Assembly: GCA_023374025.1 (NCBI GenBank) | Contig: SIJG01000021.1 | Location: 831,675 to 895,674 of the forward strand | Direction of reading: 5' to 3' | Source of the DNA: Heterodera schachtii | Taxonomy: Eukaryota; Nematoda; Chromadorea; Rhabditida; Heteroderidae | Length of the DNA stretch: 64,000 bases | Part shown: positions 34,723 through 47,119 of the stretch, in pieces | Position numbering within the stretch: position 1 is the first letter of the stretch | Layout of the letters: each line of letters opens with the position of its first letter | Notes under the pieces: generated by a model | Told to the model about the DNA's origin: nothing | The model's database searches: none | The model's input: the letters and a program-made list of their open reading frames with translations, nothing else | Made by a program: the position numbers and the translations under genes

Positions 34723-37316
34723 ATGAATTTTCCTTTATTTATTATTATTATTTTTATTTTTACCTTCACAAAAAGTGCTAAAAGTGATGAAAATGGTAAA
34801 AACAATGCATTAAATTAAAAACAATTATTATTTTTATTAAATTATATTTAGTTTTCATATTATAATTTGCAAATTAAAAAAAAAACAATTAAGGCAACGC
34901 AATACAAAATTATGTGGAAGACGCATTTAAAAACACAGGCGAAGTTTATAAGTTAGCTAATTATGCAATTGATTGGGCTTTTAACAACGCAATGATTCTT
35001 AGTTATAAATTAACACAGTAAGTAATTTAAAAAATAAAAATAATTTCAAAATATTTTTCTTCGTTCGGTTTCTGAATTTGTAATTTTGCTTCATTTAGTA
35101 ATCACATTGCTCAATTTGCCCCCGTTTCGCTTCTTCCGTCTCCCTTTCCAAGAGAAGCGTTTGAGAAAGCAATTGCTGTTCAGGAGGTCAACGAATAAAA
35201 ATGCATAACAACCGTCAATTTTATAATAATATTTAATTTAATTAGATTAATTAATTAATTAATTTTCTTTCCAGGCCATGCAATTGCTTTACTTCCGTGT
35301 CGGCTGCGATTTCGACTTTTTGTTCGAAGCGTACAAAGACGTGGTGAAAACAGACAAACAAATAAAACAGATGGTGGACATTTTGCGAGAAGTGCAAAAG
35401 CAGGGCATAAAACAGCCGCAGACATTGCTAATAATGAGATCGGCAAGCAAATTAATTATTGTTGATTAATTAATTATAGCTAATTTGGGATGAAAATGGC
35501 CAATTAAATATAATAGCAATTTCATTTTTTGTTTTTGTATAGGATTATATGCTGAACAAAGTGGGGAGCAACACAGAGAATGGAACTGATCATTACGAGA
35601 TTAAACAGGCAAAAAATATTGAGTAAAAATTAAATAAAAATTAAATTTGAAATTTATTTTCAGATCGAAGCGAACACCGGCGCCATCGGCGGATTGGGAA
35701 ATGATCGGCGGACAAGCGAATTGCACCAGAGACTGTTAAAACGCATTGGCATGGACCCGACAAATGCACCACAAAATGAGGGCGACGCACATCTGATCAA
35801 CTCACTGTTTATGGCATGGTAAAGGGAGCGAAACAGCTGAAAAATGCTCGGAAAGGATTTAAAAATTATTATTTCTAATGGCACATTTTCAGGAAATTGT
35901 ATAAATCGGGAAATTTTTTGAAATTTAAGGAAGGCTTTTGACAATTCCGACGCTCTTTTGGTCATTTTGTCACATGTCAAATTCTCCTACAAATACGAAC
36001 TGCGCAAAATTGAAGATGAATTGGACCGATTGTCTGAAGGACAATTGCGCGTTGCTTACGTTTCGCTGAATGACGGATATTATGAGTAAAAGCATTTAAA
36101 TATTAGTAAATTAATATTTTCAAAGGCATTTTTTAAACTTAATTAAGATAATTCGAGCGCTTTTTATTCAAAAGTAATTTTTAGTTTTAAATTGGCCGCT
36201 GATTCTTCGCTTTTGTTAAATGGCAAAGTTGTTGGCGTTGTGTATTCCTTGATTTCCGCACTTGGCTATAAAGCAAATGAAGAAGCAATGGAAGCACGGA
36301 AAATGATTGAATTGTCGACAGCAATTGTAAAAATAAATAAATAAATAAATAAATTAAAATAAAAATGGAAAAACTCAGTGAATTTTTATAGTCTAACTGA
36401 CAACAACAAACTTAATCTAAACAATGTCATTTGAAAGTGCTCAATTTGCTTTAATTTTTAGAAGGCGCCGTCGTTGGCAATTGCAATTAGCAGTTCGAAG
36501 AAAATCCAACAGGTGGCAGCAATAAAAACCTATTAAAATAACAATTAATTTATTGCTCAGCTTCTCGCCTCGCCTGGCGGTGTTGAGAGATTTTTCCCCG
36601 ACCCCGCAGAAGCGGACAAAGTGAAGGCAATCCGCGAAATTTTCACCGGCTTGTGGGGCCTCGAAGGGCATGACGAGGAAACCGAACGGATCATTGCGGT
36701 AGGGATGAACGGCAATAACAATAATTAATTAATAATTGTTTAGGATGCCATCGAAAATCCGTCAAATTACGTGTTGAAGCCAAACGGCGAATGTGGCGGA
36801 AATAATTACTACGACGACCAATTGGTTGAAAAACTGCGCACAATGACCAACAATCAGGAAGAACGTGCTGCTCACATTTTGATGCAAAAGTTACACCCAA
36901 TGATCACAAAGGTGAGAGACAAAACGGTGGTGTACTGTAAGAGTGAATCGTTGAAAATCTAATACGGTACCGGAAAACTGAAGTACAATTGCTATTCTTT
37001 TTTAATGTTTTGTTGAATTTAGAACTATTTTCTTCGTCCAACCATTTTGCCACGGTTGGGCGTCGTTGTCAGCGAATTGGGCGTGTACGGTACTCTGATG
37101 GGAAATATGCCCGACCGTACCGTATCGTACAATGCGCAGAGTGGGCATTTGCTGCGTACAAAATTGGCCGGGGTAAGTGCAAATGGCAAATTCGTCAATA
37201 AAAAATCCATTTTTATTTTTATTTATTTTCTGAATTTGCCACATTTTTCCCCGCAGGCCAACGAGGGTGGCATCAGTGTTGGCACCGCCGTGGGCGACTC
37301 TCCCTACCTTTTTTAG
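34723..37316 (+). CDS. Secreted glutathione-synthetase-like protein (cyst-nematode effector-type)
   Basis: Thirteen exons spliced in phase to 1539 bp (512 aa). An N-terminal signal peptide ([20 protein letters not shown]) precedes a full eukaryotic glutathione synthetase fold: YKLANYAIDWAF, SLLPSPFPREAFEKAIAVQE, IMRSDYML, QIEANTGAIGGLG, NYVLKPNGECGGNNYYDD, RAAHILMQKL, VVVSELGVYGTLMGN, SGHLLRTK and GISVGTAVGDSPYLF. The housekeeping enzyme is cytosolic; a signal peptide is the hallmark of the neofunctionalised effector clades reported in cyst nematodes (from memory, Lilley and colleagues 2018). Key changes: the Gly-rich ATP loop reads GECGGNN rather than REGGGNN, the IEANT loop is two residues shorter, and the Ala-rich loop reads SVGTAVGDS. 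The Mg-binding Glu and Asn of IEANT and the Glu of GECGG are kept. Introns 4 and 5 use GC donors (35443, 35609). It may not make glutathione. Confidence 0.9.
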
Positions 37317-38152
37317 GCCGATGGACTCCGAATTGATAAAGTTGTATTCCCTTCGTTTTAGTCATTATTTCTTTTTCTTTCGATTCTTGTTCGATTTATA
37401 CAACAATTCCTATTCATTTATTTTGAAAACTTAGAATAAAATGTATATAATTTAAAAACAAATCGCATCTTCCAAAAATGATTAACTTTTAATCAGATTG
37501 ATTGATTGATTGGTTGGTTGATTGCTCTCTAATTGCTTTCCTCTTCTGTTTTGGCCAGCGTTTGCGTTGTGATAGTGCCAAGGCATCGTAATGAGTGAAA
37601 ATAGCATTACATTGAGAAGTGATAAATAAATGATTTAAGAATTATCTGGCAAAACGACCAACAGCTGAGAATTTGATTTGGGTTCAGAGGAATAACGAAA
37701 CATTTGAAATGATAAATGACTCGGAATTGACCCTTTTTACATTATCAAATTACCTTTCTTCAAAAAATAATTGCTAGACAATTAGACGAACTAAAAGGAA
37801 GTCATTAGCCAAAATGATTAAATGATAAAACTATTAGAATAGATTTTGTCTTATGAAAGATGGGGTTTTCGTGGTCAGCTCCTTGGAAAATGCAAAGAAA
37901 ATTAAATTAGGGGCCAACATTCTCATGATTGCCCAAAAAAACAAAACATTTTGCACTGTGTCGCCTGTGGAATAATTTGAGCGCATAATCGCCCCACGCA
38001 TTTCCCATGGAAATGAATGAATTTACAAATTGTTTTATTTATTCCAGTCGTACTTAAATGAGAATAGCTATAGGCTTTTCCTTTTCCGACTAAATAATGG
38101 AAGCATAAAATCTTTTTTATAAATTAATTTTTCGCTGCTTTTCCCAATTAAA
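37317..38152. other. Spacer
   Basis: AT-rich, with a TTGATTGATTGATTGG short tandem run near 37500; no gene seen. Confidence 0.5.
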
Positions 38153-40169
38153 ATGGGCCCAAATCGTTTGCGTTTTTTGCTGCTGATTTGTTGGACGAGT
38201 GTCATTCTGATGTTCATCAAATTCAACAACGACAGCAAAAACAACAACCAAGTCAAAATTGCATTTGAGCAGCAGAAATTGTCAAAGAAAATTGGGAGAG
38301 AAAGTGTTTTTTTTGACCAAATCGGAGAAGCGAAAGAAAGCAAAAGCAAAAACAAAAGACAGAAGCAACAAAAGGTAATCAACAATTAGCAAAAATAAGT
38401 AAAAAAAAAAAGAGAGAGAATTGGAATTATTACAGAAATATTTATTTCGAAATTAATGAATGGCAACAAATTAAAAACGACGCGGCTCCCATAAAATAAT
38501 GACTTTTAGCACTTCGAAATTCGCTTTGAAAATATTCGATTGAAATTTCGGATGGAATTTGCAAATGCGTGCCCACCAAAGCCCACGCTTCTCATTTTGT
38601 CCATGTCGCGCAGAGACAGTTTTGAGAAGCGGAGCAGCATAAGAAGAACGTGGATGAACGACGCGGTTCGATGGAAAATTAAAAATATTTTAATAATTAA
38701 TTTATTTTAATAATTTAAGTTGTCTGGCGAAGTGATTCGATTTCTTATTGCCGACCCATCGCCCGGAGATGGTAAGGGTAAATAATTCAATCTTTAAGAT
38801 TTTAACCTTGGACTGAATTTGAACTTATTTCAATTTTTCCGCCGACCCTAAAGATCCCTCTCGTTTTTGATCATTTATTAATTTGAAATATTATTGTCAA
38901 TTAGTTTAACGTTTTCATTTCTATTTAATAGGATTAAATGGGGCCCGGATTTTAAAGGTTGAGCCGGAAGAAGCGGGCACCGGGATTAGGAATTTTCTGC
39001 AAAATCGGTGCCGGGATTGACCGGATTGACTTGGGGCGAATAGTCCCGTTTTGACAGGAGAAGCGGAAAATGTCCAGCAAAAATTGGAAGAGGAGCAGAA
39101 AAGGCACGGCGATTTGGTGTTTTTGCACGGCTTCGTCGACACTTACACGAACATTCACTTTAAAGTGAAATTTAATTGAATTTTGGAGAAAGAATAAATT
39201 GGGAATTGAGACCAAAAATGTAATAAAAAATTAATGCAATTAATTGTCAATGGAAGAAACCAACCCTCAAAAAGAGATTAATTTATTTATTTAAATGAAA
39301 ATGATATTTAAATGGGCTTTACCCCCCCCCCCCCATTTGCTCCTTCTCATTTGTCAGTGGTACGGTGGCCTCCAATGGCAACAGTCGTTTTGTGCCGGTG
39401 CCGAATGGGTGATGAAAGCGGACGACGATTCCATCGTCCACCTTCGCCGTTTGGCCTATTGGACGGAGAAGAAATTCAACCAAATTGCCCAACAAAATCC
39501 GCTCGTTTATTTCGGCTACGTTTATTATTTGAAGGATCCGATTAGAGACCCGAACCAAAAATGGTAATTGAATAATTACAAAATTTAGTTTTAATGTTGG
39601 CAATATTTTATGATTTTTTGTATCACTTGGCAAAATTTTTGTTTATTCTACTAAATTTTTAACCATTCAAAAGGTCAATTTCTGAATTTAATTCCAATTA
39701 GAAGATTGAAAGTTGCTTTCTCTTTTTCACATTTTACCCCTTTTTAGGCACGTCCCTAAGGCCATGTATCCCGAGGATAATTACCCGAATTTTATGCAAG
39801 GCACCGTTTATTTGACAACTCCGGCCACAGTCGCCGCCATTCTGTCCCACAGCCACGAAATTGTTGGCTTTTACTTGGACGACGTGGTGTTCACCGGCAT
39901 TTTGGCAAAATTGGCCAATGTGACATTGTCGGACCAGAAATGGCATTTTATTTTTGGCACTTCAGTAAGTATTTATAAAAATAAGAAGGATTGGGGACCT
40001 TTTTTCTCAGTCACCTAATTCAAATGTATTGTAATTCAAATTTAAGTTCAACGAAGAAAATAGCGGGTGCATTGACGGAATGCCAAGTGCCTTTTCCATG
40101 TGGGGAGCGAATAATCTGGCCGATTATGAGAATTTGTATGGCAAATTGAAGGCTTTAAAATGCAAATAA
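38153..40169 (+). CDS. Beta-1,3-galactosyltransferase-like glycosyltransferase (GT31)
   Basis: Golgi-type type II membrane enzyme of 360 aa that transfers a sugar from a nucleotide donor to glycan acceptors. Seven exons (38153-38374, 38510-38665, 38720-38771, 39058-39164, 39358-39563, 39748-39964, 40047-40169) sum to 1083 bp, all GT-AG and in phase. Domain order: short cytosolic tail, anchor (RFLLLICWTSVILMFIKF), Lys/Gln-rich stem, then GT31 motifs KPTLLILSMSRRDSFEKR, SSIRRTWM, GDLVFLHGFVDTYTNIHFK, the metal-binding MKADDDSIVHLRRLAYW, the segment PNFMQGTVYLTT, and IVGFYLDDVVFTGILAKL, which corresponds to the conserved E/D-D-V region. The C-terminus is short (ALKCK). The exact donor and acceptor are unknown; nematodes have several GT31 members. 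A 3.3-fold AT-rich intron set and a poly-C acceptor tract (39327) are unremarkable. Confidence 0.85.
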
Positions 40170-41656
40170 ATAAAATGCCAAATTAATTTCGTTTGACAAA
40201 TTTAATTTTCGTTCAAAAATCTGACAAATAAATGAAAATTGAAAGCATTTTTTAAAATGTTCTTTTAAAAAATTAAATTTTTGAATCAAAAATGCGTTTA
40301 TATTTAAGCTTTATTGTCAATTTTGGTTAATTAATTGACAATAATCAAAAAACTTAAACAAAATTATGGTAACATACTTTTTAATATTAAAATCAACGTT
40401 AAAAATGATTAGAAATTGGTTTCAATGGGTGGCATCAATAAAAAATATTTAAAAGAAAATTTAATTTATTTTTGTTTTTAATGAATCCATTGTTTGTAAA
40501 AATATTTAATCAACAAATTTAAAAACTAATTAATTCTTGTGGACCAATAGGTTTTCGACAAATCTTGTTGCCCATATTATAACATTGATTTCCCATTTTT
40601 CCATTTATTTATTTCTAAATATTATATGTAATATTTTCCTGTTTTTACGATTTATTTCCGTATTTTGCGGAATTAAACATTAAAGACTAAAAAAGCTTCT
40701 TCAATTTGCACAGGCTTTGCTTTGCTTTGCTTTGCTTTTCCTTTTCCAACCTGTCCTTCTTCTCTAAATGTTGTTTTTATTGTTGAAAATTGGAGAGAAC
40801 ATTTCATTCATAAAAATAACATAACATAACATAAAATGACAGCGCAAAATGCAATAAATTTGCTGTTTCACTCATTGGACAATTTATGCCCTTTTTGCTT
40901 TAGCATTATTTGTATAAGTACAAAGTGTGTAAACAACAAAATAAAAATGTTTCCTTCAGATTTTTTTGGATTTATTTTTTAATTCGAAAAAGTTTCTTTT
41001 TATTTGGATTAATCACATATTTTATCTATCATAATGATCATTCATTGCCAAAATCTTTTGGGAAAAGCGGCGGGAGGGGGGCGGGGAAAGGTCAACAAAA
41101 GTACAAAAGAATCAAAGCAACAAAAATATTGAAAAGCAAAGGCAAAAGAAAAGACCGACAAAGAAAAAAGATGCAAAGGATGCTAACAAAAGTAAGGACA
41201 AAGCAATGGGACGGAGATAAACTGGGAAAAAGTGATCAGATAAAAGGGAAATAAATGGACACACAAATCGGCGGGGAAAGGGACAAAAAAAGTGCAAAGT
41301 GCCGAAGGGTCAGTCACCAGAAATGCCATCTGCCATAAGCCCATAAAGGCTGTTCAACACACACCGAAGCTTATTTAAACGGGGCATTTTCCTTTCATTC
41401 TTCACAGCTCTCAGAGTAATCCCTTTCCACCCCAAAATTTGGCACTTTTCCTCTCCATAAAATTTTTTTATCTTAAAAAGTGTTTATTCCTTATTTCCAC
41501 AATTCCGGATTTTTTTTTAAATTTATATTTCATTAAAAAACTAAAGACCCATTCTCTAAATTTATTTTCGGCAATTTTAATTGAATAAAATCATTTGGCA
41601 TAATTTAGCAGACATTTTCCTAATCTTTCTGTTTTACATCCGAAACAAATTGAGCG
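40170..41656. other. Spacer
   Basis: No supported gene. A Lys-rich plus-strand frame at 41040-41254 (KGQQKYKRIKATKILKSK) looks like a low-complexity artefact. TTTGC tandem repeat near 40715. Confidence 0.5.
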
Positions 41657-42852
41657 ATGGTTGAGCAAAAAAGTGTTGGTTCTGGCCAAGAGGAGCAATA
41701 TGTGCCACCGACGGATTTGGCAGGGGGTAAATAAACAAATATTCGTTGTTTAACCAAATAATCCCAATTTTTTTTAAATTTAAGCCGAAAATTGGAACGT
41801 TTTGCTGGAGAAATACGTGCCGTCGAATGAGTTGGAAGGCGGTACAGAGACAATTTAATAATTAATTTATAAATATTTTCAATATTTTTAATTAATTTTT
41901 CGTTTAAATAAAATCAAATTAACGTAAAACACTTAACTTAATCTTTCAGCGGACAAATGGATTAACAATGACCAGCAGACGGACGAGGGATATTATGCGC
42001 CCTTTGGCGATTTGTTCGACGACGATTTTGAGGCTTGTGAGTTGATTTCTGACTGATTTATTTTATTTAAATGCTTATTAATTAAGAATAATTATTCTTT
42101 CAAAATACAATTAAATAATATTAGAATTTGATTAATTTCTAATTTTGTGCGCAAATTAAGTCGAAAAATGGATCAATTTGAGCGCAGAAAACAATGGATG
42201 GCCAATTGAGGAAGAAGAGGAGACGGAAGAGGAGGAGAAAGGTGAGCACTTTTGAAGACTTCCGGGTTTAATTTCTCTAAAATTTGTACTCCAAAAACTT
42301 TAAAATTTAGGCCATTAAACATTTTTCGACCTTTTTAACAGCAATTATTATAAATTTCCTTTGTAATTTTCAAAAAATTTTTTCTTCGCATGCCTTTTAA
42401 CACTTTTTTTCCTTCATTTTCAGTTGACACGGTGAAATGGGCTGAATTGGAGGCGAATAACAACGGATGGTCGCCGACTACTGACAATGAGCAGCCGACG
42501 GCGCCGGAGGAGGCGACTTCCGATTATTCGGAGGATGGTGAGGGAGGGCATTTCGAATAATTAAACAAAATTCAGTTCATTAATTATGAATAATTTGCAG
42601 AAAAGCTGGGCAAAAAGGCGGCTGCTGCGGTGGACAGTGAGGGGCAAATGAACGGCGGCCAATCGGACGATTTGAACAACGACGGTAATACGTTTTCTGC
42701 TGCAATATTTTTAATCAAAAATAGCTGGGAGATTACCCAGCAAGAAAATTTTTTTATAATAAAATGCGTAAACTTTAGTTTTGCAAATTTTAAACTTTGG
42801 CATATTTTAATTTTAAACAAAACATTTTCCAGGCGAATCAAATGGCGATTGA
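41657..42852 (+). CDS. Acidic modular protein of phase-1 exons, paralogue 1
   Basis: Seven small exons (41657-41726, 41785-41841, 41950-42036, 42161-42241, 42424-42537, 42601-42684, 42833-42852) give 170 aa. Every intron is phase 1, so internal exons are symmetric modules. Repeated elements: YVPPTDLAG and YVPSNELEG; ADKWIN, FEKWIN and TVKWAELE; ENNGWPIE and NNNGWSPT. The product is very acidic, rich in Asn, Glu, Asp and Trp, and ends DLNNDGESNGD. No signal peptide with this start (MVEQKSVGSGQEEQYVPP), no membrane segment, and a family I do not recognise. A second gene with the same modules lies about 1.3 kb downstream on the same strand. Exon GC is well above that of the introns, which supports coding. 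Confidence 0.7.
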
Positions 42853-44102
42853 TCAAATGAGCGAATGCTGAAGAGATGCATTAATAAGTGAACAGCGGAA
42901 CGAAAGGACACTGATAATCCAGCAAAATTTCTTCCTTTAATGATATCACAAATTTTAATTAACATTTAAACTCATTAAATTAACCATTTTATGCCCAATA
43001 ATAAATATCATAATTTTTTAGTTTGTCATTTTATAGAAGAGAGTAATTAATTGAGGAGTTAAAATCGAAGAAGGACAACATTATGGTCTCTAACAGATCT
43101 AGAGTTTTGGAGAAAGGAATTTCAGTCTCGGAAATTGGACCAATCGCTTCAAATGCGGTATAAAATCCCTATCGGTGGGGCATAAATTTGAAAGCATCCG
43201 TTGGATTACCATTAACTAAACTTTGCCGACAATCTCATGAGCTTTTCTTATCACTTCCTTCTCCACTTAGAATAATTTCCTTTTCTCATTTTATTACTTA
43301 ATTACCCAAATTAGTCAATCCTCTGCAGAAATGTACATAAGTGATGCCATCCAATTCCCAGCACGAAAAGTTTGTAATTGATAAGCGCCGGAGGGATGCA
43401 ATTAAGGTTTATTTTTGCGTGGGATAATTAATTAATTCATTGATAAATTATGGAAGGGTCAAATTTTAGCCAAATAGGCAATGTCAAAGGCACAAGCAGA
43501 ATAAGTTTAGCAAAAGATAAGCTCATGGGATCGTCGGGCAAAGTTTGTTTAATGATAATGATGGTAATGCGTCGGAGGGTCAAATGCCGTTAAAGGCGTC
43601 CCCCGGCGGAGGAATATTTAAGCGCATTCACAGACCAATGCCATTCATTAGCATTTTTTTTTGCTGCTGATCACAATTAATGTTTCCTACTCATTTACCC
43701 CTTAATCTTTTATCTCACTCTCTCACTGTTCCGCTTTTTCTTTTTCTCTTAATTAAAATTCTCCCACTGTTCCACCTTTTCTTTCTCGCTCATTTTCTCT
43801 GCAATTTACACACTTTGCCTCTTTCGGTCGGTCAATTGGAAAATCTCTAAATTAATTAATTTTTCGTTTTCAAATTAATAAAATTTTTATAAAAGATGCC
43901 TTTTGATTTGGAATTTCTTTTTTTTTGTCCGCTTTCTGCTGCTGCATTTTTTGACTCCTTTTTCTTTTTCTCCCATTTTCTTCGTTCTTTTTATCAGTTT
44001 TTTCTCTTGACAAAAAGGCAAATTTTTGGCCATTTAAAAAATGCAAATTGTATAAAAATTCAATCATTTTCAGGCATTTTTTGTTTAAATCTTTTCGCTA
44101 AA
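42853..44102. other. Spacer between the two modular paralogues
   Basis: No gene seen. A pyrimidine-rich tract fills 43720-44100 ahead of the second gene. A possible short upstream exon (MPFDLEFLFF at 43896) could not be joined convincingly. Confidence 0.45.
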
Positions 44103-44808
44103 ATGGTTATTCAAACTGAAGACTGGCAACAGCAGCAGCTCACAGATGGTCAGCAGCTGTGGGAGGAAAATGCGCCCTCATTGTCAGAGGAATTGGAAGG
44201 AGGTGAATTTAATTGTTTAAATTTTATTTAAATAAAAATTTTAAAATTAATCAATTTATTTTTAATAGATTATTCATTTAAGCTGATCATCCGGTTACGG
44301 AAAAGCTGAAGCAGCAAACAGTTGCTCCATCTGCCAATTTCGACGGCGGTATTTTAACAAAAAAAAAAGCATTAAAAATTTAAAGATAATTAAAAAATAC
44401 ATAAAAATCAAAATTTATTATCAGCAAAAAATAATAATTGACAATGATCGTAAAATTAACAATGCATATTAAATTTTTAAGCCGAAATCTGCTGGATCTC
44501 TTGGCTTGGCTATGAGCCACCCAGCAATTTGGAAGGGGGTAAGTGATTTTAAGAGCATTTCTGAGATATTTTTATAACAAATTAAGCTGACAAATGGGAC
44601 AATTGGCACGCTTTAAACAACGGATGGCCAACGGAGACGGACGAACAAAAGGAAACGGTAAAATTGGGATTTTTTGAATTTTTATCATTTTTTTGAATTT
44701 TCGTTCGTCAATTAAATTCAGAGTCTAAGCAAATGGGTGCTCGAATTGTTCCAAGGAATGCGCAATTTTTTGTCTGACAAAGTGGCGAAAAAGTTTACAG
44801 AACGCTGA
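44103..44808 (+). CDS. Acidic modular protein of phase-1 exons, paralogue 2
   Basis: Five exons (44103-44202, 44283-44348, 44482-44538, 44587-44657, 44722-44808) give 126 aa. The first three introns are phase 1, as in paralogue 1; the last is phase 0. Shared modules: EELEGAD and YEPPSNLEGAD, like YVPSNELEGAD in paralogue 1, and ADKWDNWHALNNGWPTETDE, like ADKWIN plus NNGWP. The C-terminus differs: SLSKWVLELFQGMRNFLSD and VAKKFTER form a possible amphipathic helix. Starts MVIQTEDWQQQQLTDGQQLW. Unknown function. The shared module order indicates local duplication with exon gain or loss. Confidence 0.68.
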
Positions 44809-45634
44809 ACGGAATTTCGATTGGATCATCAGCAGAAAAGGGACGAAATAACAGATTTATCACAGAAGAATTATTTTTAATTTTAAACATTGATCGTTTT
44901 TATTTTTATTATTTTGGTAATCATTTCGCTGTTAAATTAAGTTAATCATCGAATAAATTTCATTTAAAATGCCCTGATACGTTCGTTGTATAAACCTTTT
45001 AATTTGTTAAATATTTTTAAAAATTTTGGTTAGACTGTGAATCAATGATTTTTGAATGCAAATGATTTTTAACGGTGCCAAAAAACTAGAGTGCGCCGGG
45101 ACCGGGAATTTTGGGCTTAACCGGGACCGGGACCTTTTTGGGTTGAAAAACCGGGAATTTTTGGCTGGGAAAACCGGGAAAAAACCGGGACTAGTCCCGG
45201 TCCCGGTCAAAACCGGGACCTTGGTACTCAGTTGTACTCAGTTGTCCGTGTCCAGGTCCCGGTCCCGGCGCACTCTACAAAAAACCATTCATAAAAAATA
45301 AAGACTAATTTAAAGAATAAAAAAATTAATGCATTTTATTACATTGTAAGAAATAAATCCAAAAATAAAATTCATTTTTATCAAATTATTTCACTTTATG
45401 CATTATTTTTTATGCTTAATTGAATGCATAAAAAGGTTCCAATTCCATTATCCCCATAATTATTCTTATAAAAACAAATTACACATACCAAAATAATTGG
45501 CAAATAAAATGAATAATTTAAACAAAGATAATTTTTGAATAACATTTAAGCAAACAAAATCCAAATCTTAATTATTCCATTTTCCAAATATTTTTATAAT
45601 ATTTACAATTTTTAAAATTTGCCTTTTTATTTAA
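44809..45634. other. Spacer containing a short inverted-repeat element
   Basis: AT-rich except for the element at 45089-45275; no gene. Confidence 0.5.
45089..45275. mobile_element. 187-bp inverted-repeat element (MITE-like) with TA duplication
   Basis: Ends GAGTGCGCCGGGACCGGG and the reverse CCCGGTCCCGGCGCACTC, flanked by TA on both sides. The interior repeats AACCGGGA-type units, and CGGGACTAGTCCCG forms a central palindrome. Non-coding. The TA target suggests a mariner-type mobiliser, by inference. Confidence 0.65.
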
Positions 45635-47119
45635 ATGAGATTTACTTTGTTAATTGTTGTCTCTTTCGCTTCTCCCTTTCTTGTCAATGCTTCTTGTGGT
45701 CCTGGCTGGGCACAAAACAACCAAAAGTGCTACAAAATTTTCACGTCGGAAATGAATTTTATCTCTGTAATATCTTTTAAATAAATATAAATTTTTAAGT
45801 TTATTAATTATTAATTAAAAATGCCATTAAATCAGGCACAAAAGATTTGTGCCGCGATGGGAGGCCAAATTGTGTCCATTCATTCGGAGGAGGAGAACAC
45901 TTTGGTGGCACGGCTGATCGACGAGGATTACATGCTGTGCAACGGGGTCAATGAGCCGTTGGCGGAAGCGCCGAAAATGGACGCAATGCGAGTGGAAAAT
46001 TACAATATTAATGGGGATTAATTTGGATTGTATCAAAAACCACACAATTTAGTGCTAAGAATCCGCTGTTTTGCACCCCAAAAAGCCAGTGGCTTTATCT
46101 CAGTTTCATCATCGGCGTTCATCGAAAACGCAATGGCCGTGGAGGCTTTGTCAGGTGACAGCCTCTCAACTATATTTCGATAATATTTATTTATTTATTT
46201 ATTTTCTTTTTCATTTTAACTCATTTGTTAGCATTTTTCTGCTCTTTCGCCTTTTTTTTCGTCCCAAATTTCTTCCTTAAATATATTTTTGTATTTGATT
46301 TCACTTAAGAAATGCTGCTCAATTCACCTTATTTTTTTGCACAAATGAATTATTTATCTAGGGATCCTATTTTAAAGCATTTATTTATTTTTTATTTAAA
46401 AAAACATTTTTTTTTTTTTTGTAATTTTGCACAGCTAAAAAAATATAGACATTTTTGTTATGTGATAATTGACATTTAAAACTTAATAAAAATGCATTGA
46501 AAAAGAACAAGACACCCCTAACAAATAAGGATCAACCCCTTAAAAACGCAAGATTTTTTCGAAAAATTATTCCCTAAAATTTTCTTTTTTCTTGACCAAA
46601 ATTTATTGATGCTTAATTAAAGTACTTAATTATCTCTTTTTAATTCTTAAAAGTCCGTTCTTCGTTATTCAATTAAGCACGCTGGAGGATGGGAGCCAAG
46701 CGACGTTTGGCAATGTGGCAGAGCATCGAGGCAAAGATTCAAAAGCGGACTACCCGTGGTCGGCACAGGAGCCGTCGGGCACTTTGAATTGGAATTACAG
46801 TAAAACAACTCTAATTACTAGGCCAGCAGGAATTTTTAATTTCCAAAAACACAAAATAAATTTATCAAATGTGTTTTGGCTAAAAAATACAAAATATGGC
46901 GTAATATTAGCGGTGAAAAGTCCAAAATAGTGATTCGGTTCTTTACATATTTATATACATATTTTGCGTATAATTTGCAACCCCCCAATTAAAATATTCG
47001 CAGATGATGAGCCCGCGGAAGAGTGTGTCCAAATGTGGCATCCGTGCGGCTGGTGGAATGACATTCAGTGTGACCGTGCCAACCTCGCCGGCGTTGTATG
47101 CCAAAAGAATGCCGTTTAA
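45635..47119 (+). CDS. Secreted C-type lectin
   Basis: Exons 45635-45766, 45836-45936, 46104-46154, 46678-46799 and 47004-47119. The signal peptide MRFTLLIVVSFASPFLVNAS is followed by a single C-type lectin domain: CGPGWAQNNQKCYKIF, AQKICAAMGGQIVSIHSEEE and NTLVARLIDEDYM, then FIIGVHRKRNGRGG, YPWSAQEPSGTLNWNY, EECVQMWHPCGWWNDIQC, and VVCQKNAV at the end. The EPSG motif occupies the position of the calcium/sugar-binding EPN or QPD motif, and WWND that of the WND motif, so sugar binding is possible but not certain. The exon 2 donor (CT/GTGCAA) is chosen to keep frame; the frame runs on for about 28 codons if unspliced. An orphan copy of the last exon lies at 23051-23163. Cyst nematodes secrete C-type lectins during infection; that role is inference here. 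Confidence 0.82.
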
